Below, one piece after another: positions 22,661-33,099 of a stretch of DNA of 64,000 bases. A program made the position numbers and the translations under genes. The stretch is from the NCBI GenBank assembly GCA_030220185.1, contig JASPKZ010003418.1, forward strand, positions 67,001 to 131,000, in the 5' to 3' direction. Positions within the stretch are counted from its first letter, which is position 1. Every line of letters begins with the position of its first letter. The notes under the pieces are model-generated. The model was not told the DNA's origin and did not search any database. It saw nothing but the letters and a program-made list of their open reading frames with translations. Source of the DNA: Diploptera punctata. Its lineage: Eukaryota > Arthropoda > Insecta > Blattodea > Blaberidae.

Positions 22661-22810
22661 CAGAGCTTAGTTCTTCAGTCTGTGACGAGATTCCCAGTGG
22701 GCGCAGTTATCATGACAGATACAGAGAATGGAACTCGGCGTAACTGGGACGTGAAGTGTAAGTTATTTTTCTCATAATTTGTACAAAATTGAAATCTCAC
22801 ATGTGCAAGA
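22660..22810 (+). pseudogene. Partial Side exon copy 2 with donor site
   Basis: CCAGAGCTTAGTTCTTCAGT, CTGTGACGAGATTCC, then diverged sequence, then TGGGACGTGAAGTgtaagtta and tttctcataattt. It ends in spacer ttgaaatctcacatgtgcaa. LYTC is destroyed (the middle reads GGCGCAGTTATCATGACAGA), so it could not supply the Ig F strand. It adjoins copy 1 at a ~150-bp spacing. Confidence 0.8.
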
Positions 22811-23494
22811 AGAATCTAATTCTGTAGTGAAAAACGATTTTTGGGTTGGGTTTATGTTTATATTGGAATTTTTATTTGGATCAAGGATTATTTTTAGGCA
22901 GCTTCGGTAGAGCTGTAGATTCTCTTCTCAGAGGTCAGAGGATAGTATGCAGGAGACGCTTCTTAAAACAAATTGTTGGTTGAAGAAATCATTCAAATTT
23001 GTTCTAAATATTGAATATCCTAAAGATGAATTATATTTCGGAGGTAATATTCTTCACCGCATATGTAAATCTATTCTTCGTATTAAATACTGTTGATTAT
23101 TTTACTCTTAAATATAAAATATTCACTTTGCTCTATCCTTGAACCGAATATATTGTTAAATTATACTTGCGGAGCTATTTTTGTTTTCACTCGGAATAAA
23201 AGTCGGCAACATAATGATAAATTTAACATGTTACAATATAAAGTTTATTATTGGTTGACATGACATAATTTTAAGTTAATTAATAATTCTATTTAATATA
23301 AAGTTAAATCCGATTGGTCATATAAGAAAGATACGTTTTTTTTATTCCAATCACAATTTAGTTTACTGTTATTTACAAGAGTATAAAGTTATTAAATTTT
23401 GTTTTTAAAGCTTAGTAGAAATATTTTATAATTTTGACAACAATGACTTAAGATAATTTTTAAAAGCATTCTTAAGAAAATCTTTATCATAAGT

Positions 23495-23592
23495 AATGCC
23501 ACGAGTGATTTCCAAATTATCGATAAATTCACGACTCACGAAGTGAGGAGTGAATTTATGTAGAGAATTTGGAAATCAAGAGTGGCATTTGT
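23495..23592. repeat. Crypton terminal hairpin
   Basis: A ~95-bp near-palindrome: aatgccacgagtgatttcca at one side and its inverse near 23590, with an inner palindrome around acgactcacgaagtgaggag. The same hairpin is at 26036-26130, 29500-29560, 29905-30002, 34060-34145, 34680-34775 and 50790-50890. Confidence 0.8.
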
Positions 23593-24080
23593 TAGGACTA
23601 TTTAACGAATAAAATTAAGCTATTTACTCACAAATCATTATTTAAATATAGTTACTTTAAAATATTTATTTATTTAATGTAAACGGCGATGTTTGAAAAC
23701 GAATGAGAAACGTTATGTTTCGCTTCTCCATCCACTGCAACAAGATCATATAATGTTATATATTGCCATCTGGCGTGGGAAACTTGAAATATCATCGCAA
23801 TATTGTAAGAATGCACCCTAGTGGAGAAAAAATTAAACACATCAAACTGTATATTATAACCAAAATTATAGGTTATTAATTAATTTTTTAAGTAAACAAC
23901 TCGGTAAAATGATTATTTAAAAACACAATTATTGAACACAGAATTATCAAAAAGAACTCGGTAATATAATTATTTAAAAACACAATTATTAAACACACAA
24001 TTGTCAAATTTGTAGTTTGAGGGAATCTGTTCATTATTTAATATTTAATTTTAGGAAGTAATATTTTGAGGTTATTTTAA

Positions 24081-24697
24081 TTATATTATTTTTAGTCTGG
24101 ACATCTTACCTCAATATTAATGTTGATTTGTTCTTGGACATGTTTCAAAACAATTCTGTTTTATCGTCAGCTTTCCCAGACTGGTTTTATTTATGTTGCA
24201 TTATGTTGCACAACCTGGATGTCGATGTCAGCTCCTTCCTGTGGTTGGCCAAAGAACCTCCAAACAAGGTCACGCTCCATCGGAATATCAAAATTCATAA
24301 CTCTGTTTCTGTTCTTCTGAATATAAATTTTTTCCCAAATAGTCAGCTCTTTTGTATTTTCTAACTGCTTAATCAATTATTAAAACAGTTGATTTAATTA
24401 ATTATTAAAACAGTTAGAAAATACAAAAGAGCTGACTATTTGGGAAAAAAATTATATTCAGAAGAACAGAAACATAGTTATGAATTTTGATATTCCGATA
24501 GAGCGTGACCTTGTTTGGAGGTTCTTTGGCCAACCACAGGAGGGAGCTGACATCGACATCCAGGATGTGCAACATAATGCAACATAAATAAAACCAGTCT
24601 GGGAAAGCTGACGATAAAACAGAATTGTTTTGAAACATGTCCAAGAACAAATAAATATTAATATTGAGGTAAGATGTCCAGACTAAAAATAATATAA
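24081..24697. repeat. 617-bp near-perfect foldback palindrome
   Basis: The arms are symmetrical about 24389. 24128-24364 plus and 24414-24650 minus encode the same 78-residue reading frame with only a few changes (DVDVSSFLWLAKEPPNK against DVDVSSLLWLAKEPPNK). The loop at about 24365-24413 has two direct copies of aattattaaaacagtt. The outermost 15 bases of the right arm overlap the end of the Crypton gene (stop at 24683). Such a structure would fold into a ~290-bp hairpin in RNA or single-stranded DNA. Confidence 0.88.
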
Positions 24698-25820
24698 CTG
24701 TTCATTATTTGTTATATTTAATGTAGATGACGACGTAGTAGGCATGTTGTTTCTCAATCTGCGGACTATATCTGAATAGTGTTCTTCGTTTATTTGCAGA
24801 TCCGGTTTTAGTGATGCTGCGATGACATACCAGTAATTTTTAAGACTTCTTGTTCTTGAATTCCAACTTGAAGCATGTTCGAAACAGCAGTTGAACGACT
24901 TGAATGGTTGCTCACTTTATGCTTGTTTGTGTCCAATCCAGATTTTCTTGCACACATTTTTGTCCATATCGATAGATGATTTTGCCCTACTGGACAATTA
25001 TTATACCAAATTCCAGACTTTTGATAGAATGGGTTAGGAGTAATGAAAAAAACGGTCTGTTTTGATTTTGTCAGTGCGTTTTTCCAATAGAAGTTTATAC
25101 AGTCTCACTGGGCACCTTCTCGGGTTTTCCTGATTTGGTATTAGCCATTTTTTATCGCAGAGCTTTTGATCGCCTCCTTGACATGTCTTGGAAAACACTG
25201 GATTATATGCAATCCTTCCTGTCGGCTTACCATTATGATCTAGTTCCTCTTGAAAATAGTGAATTAGGCATTTTACAGCTTCTCCCCCTAGCCATGCCAA
25301 TTCTAGTGAAGCGATAATGTAGAACTTAATTTGTAATCCTACAGGGGTTTTCTCCTGACAAATATTAATCATTTTTTCATATTCATCAGACTTAAAAGCC
25401 ACTGCACTCACCTTTATTTTCTCTAGCATGTTTTGAATTATTTTTCTTTTTGCATTTCTTGCTTGTCTGGCGTCATTAAATTCTTGATCGACAAACGGAT
25501 TAAAATCTCGTTGATGTTCAATAAAATATTTCTCTTGTATCATTTTTGCAGTAACATTCCACATGGTTTTCAAACTATTCTTTGTACTCTTCTCCATTTA
25601 TTTTCCTCATATTAATGCTCCAGTCTTTCAGTATGTTGGCAATGTCTTTGGTTGGAGTTTCTGCTGTTAATACGTAATTTCGTAGTTGACAAAATTTGTC
25701 GAACTGATTCCAAATATATTTCCTATTACGTTGAGTGTTATGGGGCTTACATTGCTTGATTATTTCGTCTATATCTTCATTTGAAGCACAGCCAAATCTT
25801 GTTTCTGCCATTTTGAACAT
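24683..25820 (-). pseudogene. Crypton tyrosine recombinase (DUF3504-type), frameshifted
   Basis: Minus strand from ATG at 25820 (or 25811): MAETRFGCASNEDID, TQRNRKYIWNQFDKFCQLR (the N-terminal DNA-binding half), then FNPFVDQEFNDARQARNAKR, SKTCQGGDQKL, NPRRCPVRLYKLLLEKR, and after a break NPFYQKSGIWYNNCPVGQNH and KVSNHSSRSTAVSNML (H-x-x-R box). Family members are Crypton recombinases and the domesticated ZMYM/QRICH1 genes. Three frameshifts are visible: near 25585, in a seven-base homopolymer at 25046-25052, and near 24810. The first catalytic Arg box reads AWLGGEA where GLRGG(D/E) is usual, and the GHS box reads GMSS. Expected catalytic positions are therefore also lost, and the gene is dead. 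Stop near 24683. Confidence 0.8.
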
Positions 25821-26030
25821 TCAAATATGGCGGCTTTACTGTTGACTCAGTCACTGCAAAATAATGGTCAGACCTGTTCAGAATATTAAAAAAGGAGGAG
25901 CTTTCTTTAGTATGGTAATTGTAACACTGATAATTATTTCGTGAAACACGGCACTGATTGGTTGTAAAACAGAAATCATTGAAACGTGATTGGTCATTGA
26001 CTCCCATTTGGGGCATGAGTTAATTAGTCA

Positions 26031-26836
26031 TAAGTAATGCCACGAGTGATTTCCATATTATCGATAAATTCACGACTCACGAAGTGAGGAGTGAATTTAT
26101 CTAGAGGATTTGGAAATCAAGAGTAGCATTTGTTAGGACTATTTAACGAATAAAATTAAGCTGTTTACTCACAAACCATTATTTAAATATAGTTATTTTA
26201 TAATATTTATATATTTAATATAAACGGCGATGTTTGAAAACAAATGAGAAACGTTTGTTATCCTTCATTTGTTCATCACTACAACCAGATCAAATTATTT
26301 ATTGCCACATAACAGCAATATTGTAAGAATGCACCCTAGTGGAAAAAAAAAAGAATGAAATAAATCAAACTGTTTACAATCAACATTATAGGTAACTAAT
26401 TACTTTCTGATGTCCTATGATGTAAATATGTCAATTATATTTTTTTTCTGGAACGTAAATACCAGGGAAATAATACGTTTAAGAAAGTACAAACCGTTTT
26501 TTTTCTTTTTATTGTGGTATAATCAATTGCTACAATGTTTTCTGTTATTCCTCGCAAGCGTTATCTGGTTACATTTGTTCACTATATATACAATCTGCAA
26601 GCTACATGCATTTCATGATTCTTACATCTTAATATATAAATTACTAAATTCAACGTATTTTTTTAGAGAGTCAGCCACTGCAAAATTATGCTACGATCTG
26701 TTCAGAATATTAAAAAGCAAGAGCTTTCTTAATATGATAAACTGAATTGATAAATATCGGGTGACACACGACTGTGATTGGTTGTAAAACGTGATTGGTC
26801 ATTGACACCCATTTCGAGCATGAGGTGAATAGTCTA
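26031..26836 (-). mobile_element. Crypton-type element, second unit, non-autonomous
   Basis: This unit is head-to-tail with the previous one; the junction is the shared gtcataagtaatgcc at 26028-26038. It has the terminal hairpin at 26036-26130 and, near 26775-26836, the family's other end (gtgattggttgtaaaac, gattggtcattgac, gcatgaggtgaatagtc). The recombinase gene is absent. The inner 26400-26700 segment also occurs inverted at 33480-33800. Confidence 0.8.
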
Positions 26837-26869
26837 GTAAAATATTTTTATTGTTAGGATAAATATATT

Positions 26870-27660
26870 ATATAATGGAAATGGTTAGCTAATGACAAAT
26901 GAGGGAAATTTTGAAGAAGTGACTAAATGCAAATACTTAGGAACAATGATTACAAATAGGAATGAGATACACAAAGAAATTAAACGTAGGCTCAATTCTG
27001 GAAATGCGTGCTATTATGCATAATAGGGACTCTTTGCTATCTCAACTCCTTTCAGAAAACGTTATACTGTAAATACATAAATCCGATATTCTCCCTGTTA
27101 TATTATATGGATACGAAAATGGACTCTTACTTTAAATAAGGAAATAAAATTACAAATATATGAGAATAAAGTTCTTAGGACAATTTTTGCATCAAAGAGA
27201 AATGAACATAAGAGTGAATGGAGAAAGCTTCATAATAGTGAGCTGCATAGTTTATTCCTTGTAACTTGTAAGCCCATGTTTCCCTTAACAGATATTTAGG
27301 CGCATTCCCCCTACAGGGAAAAAATTGAACCATACTAATTAAGTTACACTTGTTTTCGTATAGATGTCATTTGAGTATAGGAAGCCAAATATAATAAGAA
27401 CAATTATGTCTCGTAGACTGCGATGGACATGTGACATGTGGCACGAATAGGGAATGAAAGAGATGCATGGAAGCTTCTTGTAGGAAAACCAGAGGGAAAA
27501 CGCTCAGTTGGCAGACCAAGAAGGCGATGGGAGAATAACATTAACCATGATTTGAGGGAGGGAGATATACAGGAGATGATTGGAAAATATTAGCTCAGGA
27601 TAGGGATGTATGGAGAACTTATGTCCGCGCTACCATGATAGAGTTTGATAGAGCCAGTGA
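26870..27660 (+). mobile_element. LINE 3' half, RTE-like
   Basis: Plus-strand relic: FEEVTKCKYLGTMITNRNEI near 26910, KLQIYENKVLRTIFASKRN near 27150, RKPEGKRSVGRPRRRWENNI near 27485 and DREMI-like tail near 27570, ending in CARYHDRV-like sequence near 27640. Frameshifted throughout. A foreign SINE tail interrupts it at 27245-27378. The first 200 bp are part of the inverted duplication. Confidence 0.75.
27245..27378 (-). mobile_element. SINE tail fragment (family 3)
   Basis: cttgtaagcccatgtttccc and aggcgcattccccctacagg are the reverse complement of the 3' part of the SINE at 51635-52015 (ccctgtagggggagagcgcc, gggaaacatgcgcttacaat). Confidence 0.7.
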
Positions 27661-27799
27661 GTTAGTTAGTTACTACATTTTATTCAAAACGACTAACAAT
27701 AAATATTTAGGTTGTTATTTAATGCTATATTTATGTATAAAATAATTTTAAAATACTTACATAATTATTTATTAAGTTTAATTAAATTATTTAGGTAAT

Positions 27800-27887
27800 A
27801 TTAAAATCCTGTATCTATAGTTTGTGATTAGATCCGATGCCGGTCTGTACATGAATGTGCGCAGTAGCCAAGAGGGAGCAAATTTGT
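27800..27887 (+). pseudogene. Partial Side exon copy 3, donor split by a SINE
   Basis: CTGTATCTATAGTTTGTGAT, TAGATCCGATGCCGGTCTGT and GCGCAGTAGCCAAGAGGGAG match the exon, ending gcaaatttgtaagttaatta. Frame-breaking changes are present (TAG, ATGAATGTG in place of ACGTGTGTG). The SINE at 27901 inserted just after the donor; the unit's spacer resumes at 28223 (caacagtaaaatctcatatg). Confidence 0.75.
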
Positions 27888-27900
27888 AAGTTAATTAATA

Positions 27901-28209
27901 AAGTAAAGTAAAGTAATCCCACTACAGGTCTCAGGAGGCTCTTCGGGTAGTAGAAGGTTAAAGCTCCCACTTTTTTCTGGACAATCGGCACGTGATGTCA
28001 GCCAGGTTGTTAGCCCTGCGTGACGGCCGCCTTTACCCCCAGAACAAGCATCTGGTACTCATTTCCGTTAGAGGCTGAGTCGACCCCAGGGTCATAGTGC
28101 CACCAGAAGGTTTGGGTCAATTTAAAAATCCTGACCCCACCGGGACTTGAACCCTCGACCTTCCGGCTTGTAGCGCAGTGCCTTAACCACTACGCTACGG
28201 CGTGCCCCC
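27901..28209 (-). mobile_element. tRNA-derived SINE (family 2) with target duplication
   Basis: On the minus strand it reads GCCGTAGCGTAGTGGTTAAG (A-box) and GGGTTCAAGTCCCGG (B-box), then a body including GGTCAGGATTTTTAAATTGA. The flanking AAGTTAATTAATA at 27888-27900 and 28210-28222 is a 13-bp target duplication. The tail is an AAAGT-type simple repeat (aagtaaagtaaagt in plus orientation). Confidence 0.9.
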
Positions 28210-28234
28210 AAGTTAATTAATACAACAGTAAAAT

Positions 28235-28400
28235 CTCATATGTGCAACCGGAACCTGTGATGAAATCCCGCGTCGGATTGTAGACGTGAGTGGACAGTAA
28301 TCAAGATGGAGGCGGTGAAAGCAACCCCGTGTATTTGCACGTAAAGTTTAAGTTAATTTCCTCATGATTTATACGACAGTAAAATCTCACATGTGCAACT
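28235..28400 (+). pseudogene. Partial Side exon copy 4
   Basis: CTGTGATGAAATCCCGCGTC, GTGGACAGTAATCAAGATGG, GAAAGCAACCCCGTGTATTT and GCACGTAAAGTttaagttaa match the exon closely, then cctcatgatttatacgacag matches the intron start. The donor GT is mutated to TT, and LYTC reads TTGTAGACGTG with a TAG stop. The unit ends aaaatctcacatgtgcaact. Confidence 0.85.
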
Positions 28401-28560
28401 AAAACCCAGTTCAGTAGTCTGTGGCATGTTCCCGTCCCAGACTGTAAACGTGTGTGTATGAAGGAATCAGGAGAGACACAGAGAAAGAAGCCCTTCTGGA
28501 CGTGGAGTGTACGTTAATTTACAGAACACTTCAATCTCATATGTTCAACCCGGTATCAAA
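28400..28560 (+). pseudogene. Partial Side exon copy 5
   Basis: AACCCAGTTCAGTAGTCTGT, CCCGTCCCAGACTGTAAACG, GGAATCAGGAGAGACACAGA and CTTCTGGACGTGGAGTgtac match the exon and donor (gtacgt), followed by spacer tcaatctcatatgttcaacc. A TAA stop replaces the Tyr region and there is at least one indel. It is spaced ~160 bp from copy 4. Confidence 0.8.
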
Positions 28561-28663
28561 ACTCAAACGTGCTTCATAAAGTAACAAAATAAAAACCTTC
28601 ATTTCAATTTAGTTATTTTTTCTTCCCCTCATTTATTTGTGGGTATATGTTTGTACAAAGTGA

Positions 28664-28665
<2 letters not shown>

Positions 28666-28740
<75 letters not shown>
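28666..28740. repeat. (TA)n(GA)n compound microsatellite
   Basis: About 14 TA units run straight into about 23 GA units. GA/CT tracts are chromatin-active in insects, but the location in TE debris gives no reason to infer function. Confidence 0.9.
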
Positions 28741-28741
<1 letters not shown>

Positions 28742-28864
28742 GATGTTTATAAGTTGTCTTTAAGATAAATCAGTAGAAGAATAGAATAATTTTGATGTTT
28801 GGGTGCACATTAAGAAATTGAAATACAAACGATTTAAGAAAAAAATATACCGAATTGAAATGTC

Positions 28865-29563
28865 TCCCCAAATAGGAGTCAATGGCCAATCACATTTCAA
28901 TGATTTTTTATTTACAACCAATCACAGTCGTGTTTCGTCTCAAATTTATCAACTGAAGCTCATCATATTAAAAAAAGCTCCTCCTTCTTAACATTCTGAA
29001 TAGGTATTAGCATTATTTTGCAGTGATTGACTCTCCAAGAAATACGGCTACCAGACTGCATATATAGTGCATTAATGTCAGCAAATAGCGCATGCGGGAC
29101 ATAATATAAAAACATTTGTAGCAATTGATTATACCACAAAAAAATAAAACATTGTTTACACTTTCTTAAACGAATTATTTTCCAGGAAATGACGTTGCAG
29201 AAAAATATAATTGACATATTTACATCATAGGACCAGAAATTAATTAATATCTCTAATGTTGGTTATAAATTTCTCCACTAGGGCGCATTCTTACAATATT
29301 GCGAACCTTTCGCAGTAAATAATATGATCTGGTTGCAGTGATGAACAAAAGAAGCAAATGAAGCGTACCAATCGTTTCTCATTTGTTTTCAAACATCGCC
29401 GTTTATATTAAATATGGAAATATTTTAAAATAACTATAGTTAAATAATGATTTATGAGTAAAAAGCTTAATTTTATTCGTTAAATAGTCCTAACAAATGC
29501 CACTCTTCATTTAAAATTATCTAGATAAATAGATATTTGGAAATCACTCGTGGCATTACCTAT
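28865..29563 (+). mobile_element. Crypton-type non-autonomous element, spacer copy, unit 1
   Basis: 5' end: gtctccccaaataggagtca, aatggccaatcac, ttacaaccaatcacagtcg. 3' end: terminal hairpin, here decayed (atgccactcttcatttaaaa ... aaatcactcgtggcattacc). Nothing of the recombinase gene remains. Confidence 0.75.
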
Positions 29564-30007
29564 GACTATTTAACTCATGCCCCAAATGGGAGTCAATGAC
29601 CAATCACGTTTCAATGATTTCTGTTTTACAACCAATCAGAGTCGTGTTTCACCAAATATTTATCAGTGTTATAATTACCATATTAAAGAAAGCTCCTCCT
29701 TATAATATTGCGATCCTTTGGCAATAAATAGTATGATCTGGTTGCAGTGATAAACAAAAGAAGCAGTAGAAGCGTACCTATCGTTTCTTATTTGTTTTCA
29801 AACATCGCCGTTTACAATAAATATATAAATATTTTAAAATAACTATAGTTAAATAATGATTTGTGAGTAAACAGCTTAATTTTATTCGTTAAATAGTCCT
29901 AACAAATGCCACTCTTGATTTCCAAATTCTCTAGATAGATTCACTCCTCACTTCGTGAGTCGTGAATTTATCGATAATTTGGAAATCACTCGTGGCATTA
30001 CTTATGA
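29563..30007 (+). mobile_element. Crypton-type non-autonomous element, spacer copy, unit 2
   Basis: It directly follows the previous unit at tacctatgactatttaact and ends with the full hairpin and cattacttatga at about 30007. At about 445 bp it is internally deleted: the 5' segment (ttaaagaaagctcctcctta) jumps straight to the 3' segment (taatattgcgatcctttggc). Confidence 0.8.
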
Positions 30008-31160
30008 TAAAGGGATGATTTAAAGATACTTCATCAGGAATGTAATAATAGACTTAGTTCTGGAGCTTTACGATACCCATACTAACATTGATACGTGCGT
30101 GCAGAGTTTCTAAACCTGATTTAACAAGAGAAAGGATTGGAATTAGCAGAAATTACGCTGCTGAGGTCACTGGGGGATATAACCTGTTTAAACCATAAAC
30201 AAAACCAACGCATTAGACAAGAATTAAACATTCTAAATATAGTAGTCGGCACACACATTATATAAACAGAAGACAGGATCATTTTCCAAGAAAGTTATCA
30301 AAACTCAGAAGCACAGAACGACGAAATATATGACGATCAAAACGATAGTGAAGTGACTAATACTAGAGTCATTAACCCATTCGCCTCAGAAGATGAGATA
30401 GACTCGCCGGCAGTTAAATGACCTTCAATTTAAAAGACGAGGTATACTCGCTTAATCTACTGTTATATGTTTAGCAATATTTTGGACATCCCTTGGCTGA
30501 GTAATCTTTTGTTAACATTTATGAAAAGCAGAGGAATGTGTTTTGGCCGACACCCTTACTGTGATCTCAAGTACCGTTATATGTTGTTTGTTTTTAATGT
30601 CTGAAAATAGACAATATAATTTACGATAACATCCGGTTTCTGGGAAAATTAATTGAGCATTTAAACCAGGAGCGAATGGATTAAACTACTGAGGGAGAAC
30701 AGGCCAGATGGCTTATCCTGTAATGTTCAAGATGATAATATACTTTTGAAATAGACATTAAACGTTTCCAATTTTGTTTAAAACAACGAAATACACTACC
30801 TTCACTGCTGTTAAATCTTGTACTAAAGTATACAATAAAATATTGCGTATAACCAGTGGTATAAATCAGTTCATCCTGATGAAATATGTATTACAAAATA
30901 TAGAATAAAAAACACACACACAAAGTCTGTTAAATAATCATCATCATGAGCGTACTTAGGTTTAGTACGTTTCAGCCTGTTCTAATGAGATCTCAAGAAA
31001 TATTTGGGAAGTTCATTTTAATTTTCAACTTACTCGTATTTTATCTGCAAATTCTCTAGGTTGACACTAGAATGCTATTGAAGGGAAGCGAGATGGGCGC
31101 TTTCTTTGGAACACTAGTTTTGATAATTGTGAATTTCTTCAAATATAATTTGATCTTCTC
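30008..31160. other. No recognisable gene
   Basis: Plus-strand 30240-30420 gives a stretch, IIFQESYQNSEAQNDEIYDD / NPFASEDEIDSPAVK, that looks coding-like and acidic but is short and has no match I recognise. The rest is AT-rich. Confidence 0.35.
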
Positions 31161-32165
31161 CCTCCATGGTATCTTTACCTTGTCGTGGTGGTATGGCTTG
31201 CGTGCTTAAATGATACCGAGAGCTATGCCGGTGGTAGCATTGCTGCCAATAGGGTTGCTCATGCCGGACTGGTCGAAGGTGATAACTGATAAGCCAGAAA
31301 AAAGGACCTTGGTCGACAGAGTGACGATCTTTCACCGTAAAAATACAACCGTCAAGAAATGCGGACATGGGTTCCACTGGGGTAAAATTTCCCGGAGGTC
31401 AAATAGTCCGACATTCGGTATCTCCGGGCGGGGACTACTTCAGGGAACACATGCCGAAGGTTTAAACACAGGGATATGTTCGTGGGAACATGGAATGTTA
31501 GGACTTTAAGCAATAGCAGAGCGCTAGAGATATTATCGCGGGAATTAGATAAATCACCCTTGGATATAGTCGCTTTACAGGAAGTTAGATGACAAGGAGG
31601 TGGTAGTCAGGAATCAGGAAGCTTTGCATTATACTACGGGGGTGCAGAAAGATCTCAATTTTGAACGGGTTTTTTAGTACGAAGGAGAATCCTGTTATTA
31701 AGTTTGTCAGTGATAGGATATCATACATAATTCTAAAGGGTAAACTATATGATTTTGTATTCGTAAATGTACATGCTCCCACAGAAGATAAATATGGCAA
31801 GATCAAGGATGAGTTCTATGAAGAATGCGTATTTAATAGCCTTTCACGATTTCATATGAAAATTGTCTTAGGAGATTTTAATGCAAAAGTGGGGCGGAAA
31901 GAAATATTCAAACCAACAATAGGCAAATTCAGTCTTCATGAAGATAGCAACGACAATGGGGTTAGATTAGTCACCTTTGCCACACCAAAAAATCATATAT
32001 TTAAGAGCACAACATTTCAACATAAGGATATTCATAAATACACCTGGACGTCTCCAGATGGTGAAACTCGGAACCAGATACATCATGTATTAAGGGAAGA
32101 CGTCCAGTTGGTAGCCCAAGAATAAAGTGGGAGAATAACATTAACTATGATTGGAGGGAAGTAGA
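31161..32165 (+). mobile_element. 5' part of a CFDP2/RTE-like LINE, same family as 1-1370
   Basis: Leader VTIFHRKNTTVKKCGHGFHW at 31320-31380, then the endonuclease: GTWNVRTL-like (31480), LDIVALQEVR (31565), YIILKGKLYDFVFVNVHAPT, MKIVLGDFNAKVGRKEIF (31857), NDNGVRLVTFATPKN and HKYTWTSPDGETRNQIHHVL (32030). It jumps at about 32095 to the 3' tail (REDVQLVAQE / WENNINYD), so an internal deletion joins the endonuclease straight to the end of the RT. Confidence 0.85.
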
Positions 32166-32830
32166 TTATACAGGAAATGATTGAAAAACATAAGACCCCA
32201 TGCATCCTTATCAACTCCGCCATGGCCGGTCCCAAGCCCGGATGAGAAAGGAGGAGGGGGAGGAGTAACAACCTCGTAAAAAAACCAGGGTTCAGTTGGC
32301 TCCGACTGATAGTACTCTGTAAGGGCCCCTAGCCAGGGTTACGGTGAAGACCTCAACGGCAGATTCGGCGCAGAAGGAGTCCTTCATCACGGCGGATCTG
32401 GCGGAAGTGGCAACCCTCTACATGGGGTTAGTACATCCAGAAGCTGGACCTAAAGCTTCGAGGTGGCAGCCCCAGCAATGGTCTACTCTGAATAGCGTTG
32501 GTACCGCGATCAGAGGAAAACATATTACTCGTATTGTTCACAATGGAAAATCGGACACACCTAACCAAAGACGACCTCAGCGTAGAATTAAGGGCAAACG
32601 ATTTGGTATAAAGGAGATTACCAAATAAAATCTTCCATTATTTTCCAAGAGGAAGAAGAGATGTCGGACGTCCTCGGAAGAGATGGTCTTAGATCTATTA
32701 GTGAAGACGGAACAGGCAACTCTTGCCTAAACAAGGAAGTGAAGAAGACATCCCTATCCTGAGCTAATGTTCGTGCGGCCATGAATCTACGAGTTCGACA
32801 GTGCCAGTGAGTTTAGTTAGTTACTTATAC
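32166..32830 (+). mobile_element. Higher-GC leader segment of an element, ending in a LINE 3' terminus
   Basis: A GC-richer stretch (gccatggccggtcccaagcc; MKTSTADSAQKESFITADLA; TLYMGLVHPEAG) unlike its AT-rich surroundings, with no host-gene signature. At 32745-32825 it resolves into the RTE-family 3' end (catccctatcctgagctaat, gtgcggccatgaatctacga). I infer that it is leader or 5' sequence of that family. Confidence 0.45.
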
Positions 32831-33099
32831 TTTGAAATTCTAATTTAACGTGTACAGTATATCTGTGTTTCTTTGCTTGTCCGTTTTTGTTAAACATAGA
32901 AGTGGACGTAAAAGTCTCATCTGTGCCGTTTCAATTTTTATTTGATTTTAGAATTTCGTATTCGATTTTCGCTGCTATATTTGAGTCCTGATTTTGTAGT
33001 TACATTGTGTAACCTCAGTTTGGTTGCGGTTGACATTTGTTTACCATAAATTATTTTTATGCATATTTAGTATTCATTGTTATCACAATCGAGGTTTTA

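Larger units (their letters stand above)
23487..26030 (-). mobile_element. Crypton-type element with decayed recombinase gene
   Basis: Read on the minus strand, it starts near 26030 (TATGACTAATTAACTCATGC, then CAATGACCAATCACG), encodes a tyrosine recombinase (25820-24683) and ends at 23487 in a terminal hairpin. The hairpin arms in plus orientation are aatgccacgagtgatttcca and tggaaatcaagagtggcatt, around gataaattcacgactcacga / gtgaggagtgaatttat. Four shorter copies in the intron share both ends, defining the element. There are no terminal inverted repeats across the element, consistent with Cryptons. A 617-bp foldback sits between the gene's stop and the 3' region. Confidence 0.75.
21075..27075 (+). 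repeat. Left arm of a large imperfect inverted duplication
   Basis: Order outward to inward: LINE 3' half (21075-22400), two partial exon copies (22500-22800), a unique block (22880-23486), a Crypton pair (23487-26836) and another LINE segment (26870-27075). The right arm, 33100-36720, has the same blocks in reverse order and complement, for example ttggttgaagaaatcattca at 22977 and its complement at about 35270. The left arm is longer because it has a SINE insertion and a larger Crypton unit. Confidence 0.88.

Noticed and set aside
24128..24650. Two mirror-image 78-codon frames as a conserved protein
   Set aside because: They are the two arms of one palindrome; identity follows from the inverted repeat, not from selection on a protein.
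22480..28560. Functional mutually exclusive alternative exons
   Set aside because: The copies lack the first 48 bases and an acceptor, and most have stops or have lost the Tyr-x-Cys; one has a mutated donor. Relics fit better, though splice use of the surviving donors is not excluded.
30240..30420. Acidic coding-like segment in the intron
   Set aside because: Too short, no ends, no recognised motif; left as unassigned.
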